Shown here: positions 1-11,310 of the stretch, piece by piece
How the letters are laid out: every line of letters begins with the position of its first letter
Numbering within the stretch: the stretch's first letter is position 1
From: Prorocentrum cordatum
Lineage: Eukaryota > Sar > Dinophyceae > Prorocentrales > Prorocentraceae
Reading direction: 5' to 3'
Assembly: GCA_963575745.1 (NCBI GenBank)
Contig: CAUYUJ010002758.1
Location: forward strand, 520,675-584,674
Length of the DNA stretch: 64,000 nucleotides
The notes under the pieces: generated by a model
Database searches by the model: none
What the model was told of the DNA's origin: nothing
What the model saw: only the letters and a program-made list of their open reading frames with translations
Translations under genes and position numbers: made by a program

Positions 1-856
1 TATGACGTTCGGACACTTCACTTCGTGGCATGCGGACGACCGTGGCTACTATTCAGGGCCCCGCGGCCGACGACGACGGCGTGCGCGCGCGAAGAAAAAA
101 CGAATGTGTCCCGCATGGTATTATTTGACAGGGATGATGGCCCTGGCAGGTGCGCAACCGTTGTTGCAGAAGTTCGAAAAAGTTGCTCGCAAAAGCCCGT
201 TTGACAGAAATGTTTAAAAAGTGTTGGGTTTCCTACGAATCCGCAAGAGCGCGCGGGATGAGATTTTGACAATTTTTTTGTTGAAAAACCATTGGTTTTT
301 TGATGTTTTTATGTTAAAATCGTTACGAAAACTAAGGTTTTGGAAGGATTTCGCCTTGCGCGCGCGAATGTCCACTTTACCTTATTTTTTGCAAGGGATT
401 CTTGAAATTTGATTATATTAGAACAAGAAATGTCATTTTATAGTGTTTTTTGCAAGGGAAAACGGATTACAACAAAACAACCGGATCTGGATCACATCGT
501 TTTACCTGAGGCTTCCTCACGAAAATGATGAAAATGTGGCTGCGGCCTAGGCGCGGGGGGGGGGGCGTGCACCAGGGGGCCCAACAATAATTATTCTTTA
601 GAATTAATAATGTTCAACAACAACACAAACGACGGCGCCGTGGACGAGGGAGGGGGGGAGGGGAGGGGTCATCTGCCCGAGCCGCGGGGGGCCGCGCCGC
701 CCCGCGGGCGGAGGCGGCAGAGGGCGCGGGGGCGCCGGCGCCGCCCCCAGAAAGCGGCAGGTGGCCCCGGCCCTGTGCCGCACGGCCGGCTGCGCCCTCG
801 CCGCGCCCTCGGTGCCGCGCGGCCCTGCGGGGCCCTCGGGGCCCAGGCCCTGCGTT
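1..856. other. No gene seen; AT-rich then GC-rich DNA
   Basis: Positions 230-530 are AT-rich with T and A runs. From about 540 the sequence becomes strongly GC-rich with G runs. The short open frames here have no domain, no conserved motif and overlap on both strands, so I do not call a gene. Confidence 0.6.
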
Positions 857-993
857 AGGTCGGGCGTGTCCTCCCACGGGAGGATCTGGGACGAAAACTA
901 AAAAATGGCCGACAAATAATTGTAAAAAAATGTCCCCGCACTACTTCTTGACTATCTTTGATCACTCCTCCTGTTGAGGGCCACGCCCGACTG
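857..993. mobile_element. MITE-like inverted-repeat element, copy 1
   Basis: Non-coding element of about 137 bp. Its left end reads GGTCGGGCGTGTCC and its right end GGCCACGCCCGACT, which are inverted complements. The interior shares with the other copies a left GGGACGAAAA-like segment and a right half resembling GTCCCCxxACTATTTxTTACTAT. Four more copies follow at 1261, 4929, 6569 and 7607. There is no ORF, so any transposition would depend on an enzyme supplied elsewhere. The target-site duplication is not clear. Confidence 0.75.
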
Positions 994-1260
994 AAGCCTT
1001 GCGGCCGCCCACAAAGCCCCCCCCCGGTTGCGTGATCATCGACCCCTGGCCAAAACAAACACATGACTGCCCATGTCTGACATCATAATTCGCAACTCTC
1101 TGCCGCCACATCGCCAGTTCGGGTTAGCTGTACATCAAGCTCGCAGAGCGCGGGACGGGCTGGGAAGGGGCATGCCACTCCTTGACCAAAACCTTGCCCC
1201 GATGCGTGGCCGCCACGATCGCCGCGGCGACCTCCAAACTCAACCCGGAGGTTTAGCTTT

Positions 1261-1383
1261 GGGTCGGGCATGTCCCCCTACAGGTGGGTTTTGGGCGAAA
1301 AAATTGAAATATTCAAAAATACCTCATAAAATCAACCAATAATCATGTGTATATAAATATGTATATATACATATACATAAACA

Positions 1384-1424
<41 letters not shown>

Positions 1425-1495
1425 CACACAAAAAATACGGTCATTTGACAATGTTGGGATACTCCCCCTGTAGAGGGAGGGACACGCCCGACTTA
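1261..1495. mobile_element. MITE-like inverted-repeat element, copy 2, with (TA)n insert
   Basis: Same family as copy 1. The left end reads GGTCGGGCATGTCCCCCTAC and the right end CCTGTAGAGGGAGGGACACG followed by CCCGACTTAA. The central part holds a (TA)n microsatellite at about 1386-1423, which explains the larger size of about 235 bp. Confidence 0.8.
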
Positions 1496-3183
1496 AGCTT
1501 AGCTCGGGCACGGATACCACGAACCGAGGGCCATCGGCACCCAGGCCCCGCGGCCGCCCCGTGGCCCTCCCAGGGCACGAGCCCCGCCGCAGTGGGCGGG
1601 GCCAACGCTGTGGGCGGAGCGGGTGGGCGCGCGACGGCCGGACGCGTGCCCAGATCTCCGGCGGCGCGGCTTTTGCCCGCCAAGGCGCTTTGCCTCGGCC
1701 CCGGCCTCTGCCGGGCCCGTCGTCGGGCCCGGGGGCCATCAGCACTTGGCGCGGGGCGGAGACCTGCATCGGGGAAAGGAATCGGTGCCTGTGGGGCCGC
1801 GCGCTGACCAGAAAAAAATCGGCGGATGTATGGGCATCCTGCTCGTCGTGTGCCAGACGCGTTGTCGGTTCCGCGACGAGCGCTGCCCAGCAGCAGCCGC
1901 CATGCGTTCCGACTGCACCTGTTCGCCATCGGCCCCATTAAAGCTATCCGCCTCGGGAGAATGGAGCCTCGGACGTCCGCGCGATCGGCGTCCGAGTGGG
2001 ACATGCTCGATCACCTCACGGGCTGGGAAGAGCTCCCGCTGAGGGTGAATCACCCGGTGACCCACCCTCAGCGTGCTATTGATGCGTTCCGGGGAGTCCG
2101 GGATTTCTAACAGCCTTCGCGCGGGGTATACTTTGTGTCGAGTATTGTCTACTCTGGCTGGCGCCGCTGGTCGGTCACCCATTCGCAATCGAGTGGTCGC
2201 CCGTATAGGGGGCTATTTGGCACTTGCTGATCCCACTTCTCGTTGCCGAACCCGGGGGGGACGGTGGCGCACCGTCCCATCGCACGCCGCCGCGCACCGC
2301 GCGCCTCGGCGGATGTCCAAGGACATGGTAAGGCAAATCACGTGCGACTCTGGAAAATTCTCCGGGGATAAATTTGAATTTGAAGAGAATGTCCGGCCTA
2401 CTTTTTGGAAAATACCAAGATCGATTTTGAAACATTCCGGGATCGATTTTGAAAAATCCAGAATCCATTTTGAAAGATTCCGGATTTCAGAATTTGTCAG
2501 ATGTCCTGCGCGGCGGGCGCATTCCACCCCTCAAAACTGTTTGTTGCAAATTTCCGGGCTCCTTCTTGAAAGCTTCCGGAACCGCTTGCGCCCAGAAAAA
2601 CGGAAGCGTTTTCTGAAACATCCTACAATCCAGAAATAATTTCCGGGCGGTCCGACGGGCGCGGCCGGCTGATTCACGCACCGCGCCGCGCGCGATTGGG
2701 CGCAGCGCGCGCCGCGCGTTGTGCCCGCGAACGGCACTCGAAGGGGTTGCATCAAAAAAAAAGCCACGGTAGCTGCGACTCGCGGACTCCCCAAGAGAAA
2801 CACAGCATGCAGCTTGGAATCTCCGAGGGCGTTCCGATGCGCGGAAAATACACCGCGCACATCACACAAAGAACCTGCGCGACGGAATGCGCTCGACCAT
2901 TCGTCCCTGGAGCCCGCGCGGAAGAACAGGAAAACCTGGAAATCCTGAAAACTATCAATATCAATACTTCACGCTCCTCTAGTGAGGGCCAACCACAGCC
3001 GACGGCGCGGACATCACAGCCTGACCCTGGCGAGAACGCCCAAGAGCGCCCCCAGCGGCCCCGAGAGGTATCCCACGGTCCCTCTGGGAAAGATCTGAGA
3101 AACATCCCATGTGCTCCACTGCTTGAAAGCGTTTGTCATTTTTCGAGGTAAAGGCCGTTCACACCCCCACCCCGCCCTCCCTG
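1496..3183. other. No gene seen; imperfect short repeats
   Basis: GC-rich to about 2330. Between about 2350 and 2600 a loose repeat of TTTTGAAAxATTCCGG-like segments recurs roughly every 26-30 bp. Open frames here lie on both strands and overlap; none shows a domain. Confidence 0.5.
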
Positions 3184-3754
3184 ATAACGTCACGTTTCGA
3201 GCCGACGCCGTCTGGGAATGCTTAAGGATAGGCCGAGACAGCTCCGGCAGCAGATACCTGTGGGGATCTGCGGCTACGGCAGAGCGCGCACACCTATAGG
3301 GAGCTGCTACGGCACGGCTACGGCAAAGCGCGCACACCTATAGGGGGGGCAGAGCGAAGCCCTTCTTCTTCTTCTCTTATTCATCCTCCTCTTCCTCGAC
3401 GTCGTCGACGTCGCCGTCGGCGTCGTCATCGTCGTTGTCGTTCTTGTCCTCATCGTCGTCGTCGTCGACGTCGTCGCGTTCCTCCTCTCGTCGTCCTCGT
3501 CTTCTTCACTACATTGCAAGGTGCTTCACGCAAGGACAGACAAAGGGGGAAAGAGTTGGGAGGAGGGAGGGGGCGAGGCAGGCCATGCCGGAAGGACCTG
3601 TTTGATTACATGTATGTTATCGATTCGTGGTCCTCCCTCCCTCCTCCCAACACCCCCTTCGTCTGTCCTTGCGCGAAGCAACTTGCAATATAATGAAGAA
3701 GACGAGGACGACGAGAGGAGGAAGGCTACGACGACGACGACGACGACAAACACA

Positions 3755-3789
<35 letters not shown>

Positions 3790-3946
3790 GGGTAGGAATA
3801 GAAGGAGAAGGAGAAGCGCTCTGCCTTAGCAGCTCCCTATAGGAATGCGCGCTCTGCCGTAGCAGAACCCCAAAAGGTATCTGCTATCCGAGCTGCATTT
3901 GGCTATTTTCCTAGGCATTCCCGGACGGCGCCGGCGCGAAACGTGA
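3184..3946. repeat. Long imperfect inverted repeat (fold-back element)
   Basis: The two halves are inverted copies around a centre near 3600. Left landmarks, in order, are AACGTCACGTTTCGAGCC, TCTGGGAATGC, CAGATACC, GCAGAGCGCGCACACCTATA, a GTC-rich tract, ATTGCAAGGTGCTTC and CAAGGACAGACAAAGGGGG. They recur in reverse order and complement on the right, where the far end reads GCATTCCCGGACGGCG then CGAAACGTGACGTG. Each arm carries its own trinucleotide microsatellite (left 3361-3530, right 3700-3790). No transposase frame is present. It could be a fold-back transposon or an inverted segmental duplication. Confidence 0.7.
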
Positions 3947-4928
3947 CGTGTAACCCCCGCTGCCGCCCAGAAAAAAGCTCTCCCTCCTGCCTCTTGATTA
4001 CCCTCTTCGCCCCAAGAGTCCGCAGGAGGACAGAAGGCGCCCCAAAGCCTCTGCCTACGAAACGGCGCAGGGGGTCCCAGAGGGACAGGATCGGCCGGCA
4101 CCGAACCGGCGAATCGGGCACGGAATCGAAACCGAACCCAGAATCGGCTGCACCAGGATGCCGGATGCACTAACATCGGGAGCGGCCAAGAGGGGGGTGT
4201 CCAAGAGGGGGGGTGAAAATCATGACCGGCGGCATGTGCGCGGCCCAGCGGGGGGGCCAGGGACGTAATGAACTAAGAAGGGGCGCCATGAAATCTGGGG
4301 AAATATCATGGCCCACGCCATGATATCCACCCCCCCCTAGTCATCACCCCCCTCTTTTCCGCCCCCGATAACAGCCCCATGCAGGCATCGGGCCGCACCG
4401 GAAGAGTGTCGGAATCGAGTCGGACCAGACCGCCCGGAATCGACACCGAATCGACACCGAATCGGATCGAAGCGGGTCCTGCCAAGGGCCCCACGGGGAG
4501 AGCCCAGGGCAGCGGGAGGCCGCCGCGGGGCGGCGCGGGGAGCCGGCCGAGGACGGGGCGAGGCGACGGCCCCGAGAGCCGCCCGCGCGGCCGGCCCCGT
4601 GCTGCCCCCGGAGGAGCGACGCCACTCTGGCCGCCGCCTCCCCGACCTCGTTCTCGCCAGCCCGCCCGCGCGCGCGGTCGTCTCCACGACCCCGGAAGCG
4701 CTCGGCCCGCGGAGCTCGCCCCCCTCGGCCAGCGAGCGCCGTGCAGCGACGAGCGCCGCAGCGCCGAGGGCCACGCGCCCGCGCGCCACGCCGGGGGGCC
4801 GCTGCCGCGGCGCGGCTGCGCCCGTGCCGAGCCGGCCCCGCCGTCGCCTGCGGCGGCTCGCTCGCTCTGGGCCTCCAGGGGGGGGCCGCTTCCGAGCCCC
4901 CAGGGCCTGCAGGAACGGGACTGGGATT
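3947..4928. other. No gene seen; GC-rich DNA
   Basis: Very GC-rich sequence with a few GAATCGxxACCGAATCG repeats near 4085-4470. Long open frames occur on both strands, as expected from low stop-codon frequency in GC-rich DNA. No domain is recognised. Confidence 0.5.
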
Positions 4929-5662
<734 letters not shown>

Positions 5663-6568
5663 GACTGGGACCAGAAACCACCCCCAGAGAAGCCCCCCAG
5701 ACGATTCCTCGACAAAACCTGCACAGTCTGCACCACCCTCGGCACGGCCCCCAGGGCACCCCCGGACGACCGCAAGGCCCTCCGAGCTGATCCGAGGACC
5801 GCCAACGCTCCCGAGAGGCTCAACTCCTGGGGAGCCCTCCAGCAGCCTCCCTCCTGGGGCCCCACCATGGCCCCCAGGGCCAAGGGGGAACCAGGGAAGG
5901 GAGGCGTCAGGCGCCACGGCCCTCTGGGCCCTGAGAAGGTGGCTGCCGCATGTTGCGTCTGCCTCCAGCCTCCCGAGCAGCCTCTCACACATTACGGCAC
6001 CGCGAGGCCCAGGGACGAGAGGAGTTAAACGCCACGGCCTTCCAGGCGGCCACCACATCACGTGCTGCGTTGGCATGGCGGTGGAACTCGCCGCAGGCGC
6101 CTGGGTCAGGTGCCGACCAGACGGGGCGTCTCGTTGGTGAATGGGGGAAGAAGAACTGCATGAGCATTAATTGTCGACGGTCCGCACGGATTTCTCGAAC
6201 ATGCAGTGGACCCTCCTTGCTGGCGCGCGGAGCGCAAGGAGAAGGCCGACGAGGAGGGGCAAACAGAGGAGGAAGATAACTAGTAGGCGCGCTTCCCTTT
6301 TCTGCACACAATCAGCGAGCAAAACCCCCACCATCGGCCTTCACAACGGTCAGGACCTCCCGGTGGAACCGGTCGAAGGCCAGGATGCGGACTGCTCGGC
6401 TAAGATTGGCAACCTTCGGGGCGCGGGGTGAAGCCGCACGTTCCTCCCACTCCTGCTACCCTCTCAGTCTCCCTGAACAGGATCACCGCCATGACCCCCT
6501 CTGCTTTTCCAGCTCTCCCTGCGCCTCCTCCTCCTCAACGCTCTCCAATACAAAACATCCACTATCTT
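5663..6568. other. No gene seen
   Basis: GC-rich unique-looking sequence between two MITE-like copies. Open frames exist on both strands without recognisable motifs. Confidence 0.5.
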
Positions 6569-6738
6569 TAGGTCGGGCGTGTCCCCCTACAAGCGGATAT
6601 GGGCGGGAAAATAAGGATACTCCAAACATTCCAGCAACAACAAAAAACATGCCCAAACATATGTTTTGAACATCGTCCCCTGACTATTTTGTAACTATTT
6701 TTGAATATTCGCCCTGCAGTGGGACACACCCGACTTAA
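6569..6738. mobile_element. MITE-like inverted-repeat element, copy 4
   Basis: The most compact well-preserved copy, about 170 bp. The left end reads TTAGGTCGGGCGTGTCCCCC and the right end CGCCCTGCAGTGGGACACAC then CCGACTTAA. The inner right half is TCGTCCCCTGACTATTTTGT. Left TTAGG and right CTTAA suggest the inverted repeat may reach into a TTAA- or TA-like target. Confidence 0.8.
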
Positions 6739-7606
6739 AACTATCTCTCACTCTCTCTCTCTCTCTCTCTCACTCGCACTCTCGCTCTCGCCCTCCGACG
6801 TGCGTTTCGGGGCTCCCTGCCCCCACGAAACCCAAGCAAGACGCACGCCCCTCCCGATAGAAGCGAGGTGGGGGGGGGGGGGGGGGGGGCACTCCGTGCA
6901 GCATCGATGGACCCTTCCCCGTCCCCAGCGCGCAAGAACGTTTTTTGGTTCCGCTGGCTGACCTCACTTCCCTGGGTGGGGGTGCAGTCAACCAGTATAG
7001 TAAGGATGCGCGATGAGGATGCAAGGGCCTTGGACGCCCATTTCGAAGCTTTTCGAGCGGGGCGCGGCCAACGAAAATGGCCAAGGATGGACCGAGGAGG
7101 CAAGGATGCAAGGGTACCCTTGGGAAGGCTGCCCATCCTTACTGTGCGGGTGCTGTCATCGAAGGGCCTGTCAACTGTCTCTCGGGTTCCTCAGATGGTG
7201 CATCGATGGGGCGTGAAACATTGGTATCCTTGCTGTTTCGCGGTGCAGACGACAGATCTACCAGACGTGGCTACGTCTATTAGCACCAAAATTGGCACGT
7301 CCGACATGACGGCGCCCAACGAGGAGGACGACGCCCAACGCCATCCATCCTCGTCGTCGTCGTCCGTGACGCACGTGTTCTGGTGGCATTCGTCGACGAG
7401 ACGAACGGCGACAAGGGTCGTATGTTGTCCGAATCGTGCGGCTGCTCGCGGGCGGACGACAGGCGCGACGAAACGGACCACGCTCGCACCGGAGCATCGG
7501 AACCAGCTGAAACCTGCCCAACACGAGCAGGTACCGCTGCCGGTCGTCGTCCCCAGTCGAATTGTCCCCATTTCGGACTTCTTGACAGGAAGGGCGGAGA
7601 TAACCT
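6739..7606. other. No convincing gene; (CT)n and G tract
   Basis: A (CT)n microsatellite lies at 6745-6790 and a run of about 20 G at 6871-6889. A 288-codon open frame (6868-7734, plus) starts in the G tract and runs through MITE-like copy 5. Its product has no recognised domain, so I do not call it a gene. Confidence 0.5.
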
Positions 7607-7766
7607 TGGTCGGGCGTGTCCCCCTACAGGCATATTTGGACGAAAAGTCAAACATAGTCAAAAAATACTCGAACAATAACTACACATCCTATGTTCCAAA
7701 AATGGTACCCAGACTCTTTTTGGACTATGTTTGAACATTTCGCCTGTAGGGGGACAGGCCCGACCT
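7607..7766. mobile_element. MITE-like inverted-repeat element, copy 5
   Basis: About 160 bp. The left end reads GGTCGGGCGTGTCCCCCTAC and the right end GCCTGTAGGGGGACAGGCCC then GACC. The two ends pair almost perfectly over about 22 bp, making this the clearest terminal inverted repeat of the five copies. Confidence 0.8.
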
Positions 7767-8088
7767 AGAGTTGTGGATGCCATGACAGTGGACACTCTAA
7801 CGATCCTATCATTGAGTTAAAGATGTGTTAGAAAAGTGTAAAGCATGTTCTAAAAATGTTTGCATCTTGTTTTTTACATATGTAAAGTATTGTTAATACA
7901 TCTTTTAGACATCTGGAAATTAGTCGGCAGCATGCTTCCTCTCCATTGATCGTCCTCCACAAACCTAAAGATAACCCCAGTCCCCAGGAGAGGCCCCCTG
8001 CGGGTGGCTGAGACGCCACGGCGGCCAGCTGGCGGTCGAGGGGTTCAGGCCCCGCGCCGGCGGCCAGCTTTTGTCCCAATGCCCCTCC

Positions 8089-8450
8089 TCCTCGACCCTC
8101 CCCCTCCTCCTCCTCCTCCTCCTCCTCCTCCGCCTCCTCCTCCTCCTCCGCCTCCTCCTCCTCCTCGTCCTCCTCCTCCTCCTCCTCCGCCTCCTCCTCC
8201 CTCCTCCTCCTCCTCTGTCCTCCTCCTCCTCCTCCTCCTCCTCCTCCTCCTCCGCCTCCTCCGCCTCCTCCTCCTCCGCCTCCTCCTCCGCCTCCTCCTC
8301 CTCGGTTTCCTCCTCTCCTCCTCCTCCTCCTTTTCCGCCTCCTCCTCCTCCTCCTCTTCCTCCTCTTCCTCCTCCTCCTCCTCCTCCTCCTCCTCCTCCT
8401 CCTCCTCCTCCTCCTCCTCCGCCTCCTCCTCCTCCTCCTCCTCCTCCCCC
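8089..8450 (+). repeat. (CCT)n microsatellite
   Basis: Roughly 360 bp of CCT/CTC repeat with CCG and CTT interruptions, lying just upstream of, and in frame with, the LINE ORF1 remnant. The encoded poly-Pro/poly-Ser/poly-Leu is probably not part of a real protein. Confidence 0.95.
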
Positions 8451-8459
8451 CTGGCTCAA

Positions 8460-9768
8460 GCCGTTCTGGCACAAGCCTACCGTAGGCAGGTGGCGCCTGC
8501 TTTCGCGCTGACCAGCAGCACCGCCCCAGGCCAGCAGCCAAGCCTGGGGTTTCCCTCGTACCAGTCTGACATGGGCGGCCAGAGGCAAGCCAGCCGTGGC
8601 CGAGGCGAAGGGCGCAAGTACCTTTGCTGCCAGTCGGGCGGGTGCAAAGGATGGACATGGGCTGACAAGCCGTTCAAGTTTTGTGGCCAGTGTGGAGGAG
8701 CCTTCCTCGGTCGACGGCCTGCCCAGTCAGTATCGACCAATGCCAACCAGAACGTGAATCCTGACGGCATCCCCAATCGGTGGCGGAGGCGCACAGTCAG
8801 CCCAGCGCCGAAAGGCCACCTCAAAGGAGCTGCTGGAGTGCGAGCACAAGAGAAACCCGAACGTGACCCAGTCGTTGTGTGTTCGGCGGCGGTCCAGTTC
8901 TGGAAGAAGATGGACGGCACCTCTGGGCAGCACTACCTGCAGGCCGTGAATGAGTTGAAAGCAGTGAAGGCATCAACGTTGGCTGCCAAACCTTGGGACC
9001 AGCAGAGGAAGTCCCTGCACTATCAGCTCGAGATCACCAAGAAGAAGCTGACCAGCGCCCAGCATGAATGTGACAAAACGCATGAGGCCATTGTGAAGAT
9101 GGCCAACGATTATGAGAAGCAGATCAAGACAGTTGCCGACCTCACGTCTGAGGTACAGCAGCTCGAGACCCAGCACAAGATGGCGGCCCAGCAGGCGCTC
9201 AAGGAGCATGCGAGGCCCCAAGTCTGGAGTCATTCATCTCCAGCCAAACCCGCCAGGACTCGCACCATCCGCCGAGGTGCAGACGGCCGTCGCGCAGCTC
9301 GCGGCCAAGCTGCACGTGGAGTGGCAAGCGGCGCAGGTGGCGCAGCATGCCCAGGCTGCGCAGGCCCAGCCCCACGGGGCCCAGGCGGCCCCAGGCGACG
9401 CCAAGCCCGCCCGCCGACGCCCCAGCCCTGCCGCTGGCGGACAGCCCACGCCAGCGGGCCCTGGCGCAGCGGACGGCGCTGCAGGTGGTGCTGACATCAG
9501 CCCCGAGAAGGACGCAGCCTACGACGAGGAGGAGAAGGCCATGGAGGTCGAGGAGCTCAACCCCGAGCAGAAGCGCCTCGCGGGCATCAAGCGCGCTGGT
9601 GAGGCCGTCGGCCTGGTGCTGAACCTGCAAGGCCAGAACCTCCCGCAGTCCTCTCAGCAGCTGGGGGGCACCGAGGCACTCCAGAAGAGCGCCAAGGCCA
9701 TGTGCGTCGCCGCAGCCAAGGGCGAGGGCGGCAAGGGCGATCCTGCGGACAAAACGTCTTGCGGGTAA
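8460..9768 (+). pseudogene. LINE ORF1 remnant: zinc-finger and coiled-coil protein
   Basis: The frame of 8004-9494 encodes a compact Cys motif (CCQSGGC, then FCGQCGG about 15 residues on; about 8620-8700). This is followed near 8905-9210 by a heptad-like stretch rich in E, K, Q and L that should form a coiled coil. After about 9210 the sensible sequence continues in another frame (9112-9768) through an Ala/Gln/Pro-rich region to a stop at 9766-9768, so a frameshift separates the halves. ORF1 products of non-LTR elements typically bind the element RNA; that role is inferred. The next frame (endonuclease) begins practically on top of the stop. Confidence 0.55.
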
Positions 9769-10520
9769 CACGGTCAGGTTCGCCACAATCAACGGCGGCT
9801 GCTGGCGATCGATCCGGAAGTTTCTCCAGTCTTCAGCAGCGGAGGCAGTGGACATCATCTGCTGCCAAGAGGTCAGAGTTTTAAAAGACGCGCTCCCATG
9901 TATAGCACAGCGGTGCGAGCGCGCGGGGTGGCAGGCGATGCTCTCACCAGCCGTGCTCAGTGACAAAGGGTACCCTGTCCAAGGCACAAGGAGTTTGATT
10001 CGTGGCGGGCATGACTTCGGAGTATCCAGGGTGCAACTTCCTGCAGGGGTCGCAGAATCACGTTGCACAGCAGTTTCACTTGAACTTCCAGGACACCGCC
10101 CTTTCGCACTATCTTCGATCTACCTGGCCGACGGGGTGGGCCTTAACAAATACAACTCAGAGATTCTAGCTGGGGTTGCAATGATTCAGGGTGCTGCACG
10201 ACAGCCACTCATCATTGCTGGGGATTCCAACGTTTCGACCAAAAAGATCGTGGAGCCGAACTACCCGTTGAGAGCGGGCCTCAAGATTCTGGCCCCAGCT
10301 ACCCCTAGGTGTAAGACGAAGAAATCAGCTAGCACCATCGACTACGTCCTGGCCTCATCGCGATTCGACCAGGACCTCTTGGGCGCCACCGTCCTGGAGG
10401 ACTACCCGCTGAGCCCCCACAGGCCCGTCTGTTTCAGCTCAGGTGTGGGAAGCCCTTTATGGCGCCCGTCTTGGACAAGCCCCAACCGTTCTCTACTGCC
10501 AGGCCGCATGGGCCCACCAA
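9764..10520 (+). pseudogene. LINE endonuclease domain (EEP/APE-type)
   Basis: The frame opens with ATINGG, then IICCQEVRV near 9850 (the metal-binding Glu of the EEP fold), LIIAGDSNV near 10210-10230 (GDxN), STIDYVLAS near 10330 (catalytic Asp) and LSPHRPV near 10410 (terminal SxH). These are the diagnostic motifs of exonuclease-endonuclease-phosphatase domains, which nick target DNA for target-primed reverse transcription. All key residues are present. The ATG at 9848 is internal to the domain, so the true start lies upstream in the same frame. After about 10500 the frame loses similarity. Confidence 0.8.
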
Positions 10521-11310
10521 GTTTGCACCGTCTTGGGACAAAACCGAAGCTGCTCTGGGTTTCCTGGACCAGGTCATCGCCCAGGAGTCCGACATAGAGG
10601 CCCGCTTGCTGGCCCTGAAGTCCACGTGCCAGCAATTCGCCAGTGACATGGCGAAGTCGATCAGCATCCGCACGGATACGCCGATCAAGTCGCCCACCAT
10701 GCCGAGAGTAGGGCTACCCAAGATCCGTTGGGCACCAGGAGCCGCTCGGGAGGTGGAACCCAGAGCCTGTTTGAGGATTTTGTCGATCCCGATCAGACGG
10801 TTGGAAGAAAAAAGGAAAGGAAAAAAGTGATGGATGTCATCCGCAAGGCTCATTCCAGGGAGGGGTTTATCGTTCGGAGATTCTGGTCAGCATCCAGTCA
10901 CCACCTCCAGAGCTCGAAGGCGCCGAGGAGTTTGCCCGTCTGCTTGCCAGCGTTAGGACTGCTCTAGGCGCCGCTGCTCAAGATCAGGACAACGGGGTGC
11001 TGGACCCCAAGCTTGTCCTGCAGGTTTTCGAAGAGCTCGATGAATCAGTCGACCGAGCGCTGCAAGCTGAGGAGGCCAGGGACCGTCAATGTGAAACCAC
11101 CGCCTGGCGCAACTGGGCCCAGGAGGCCATGTCCAAAGGGGTTGGGTGGGCTCACCGTTGGACCTCAAAGCACACCAGCTGGCAGCCTCGAAAGGTATGG
11201 CGCCCAGATCTGTAGACCTTTTTTCATGACGGCCGTTTGAGCTGCCCCAGTCGGAGGCCCCCCGCTTAGCAGGGCATTGGAAGGTCAAGCCGCAGGAGCA
11301 GAATGTTAAC
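10521..11310 (+). other. LINE linker between endonuclease and RT, frame-shifted
   Basis: Plus-strand frames 10459-10830 and 10997-11240 each show plausible protein-like stretches (for example an alpha-helical segment rich in E and L near 10560-10650). None is open throughout. This corresponds to the variable region between endonuclease and polymerase in LINE ORF2 proteins. Confidence 0.45.

Noticed and set aside
3890-3912. CCGAGCTGCATTTGGCTATT as a spliced-leader relict
   Set aside because: Too many mismatches, no gene downstream, and it lies in the arm of a fold-back repeat.
6868-7734. 288-codon frame
   Set aside because: Begins in a G tract and runs through a MITE-like copy; no recognisable domain and no splice or leader signals.
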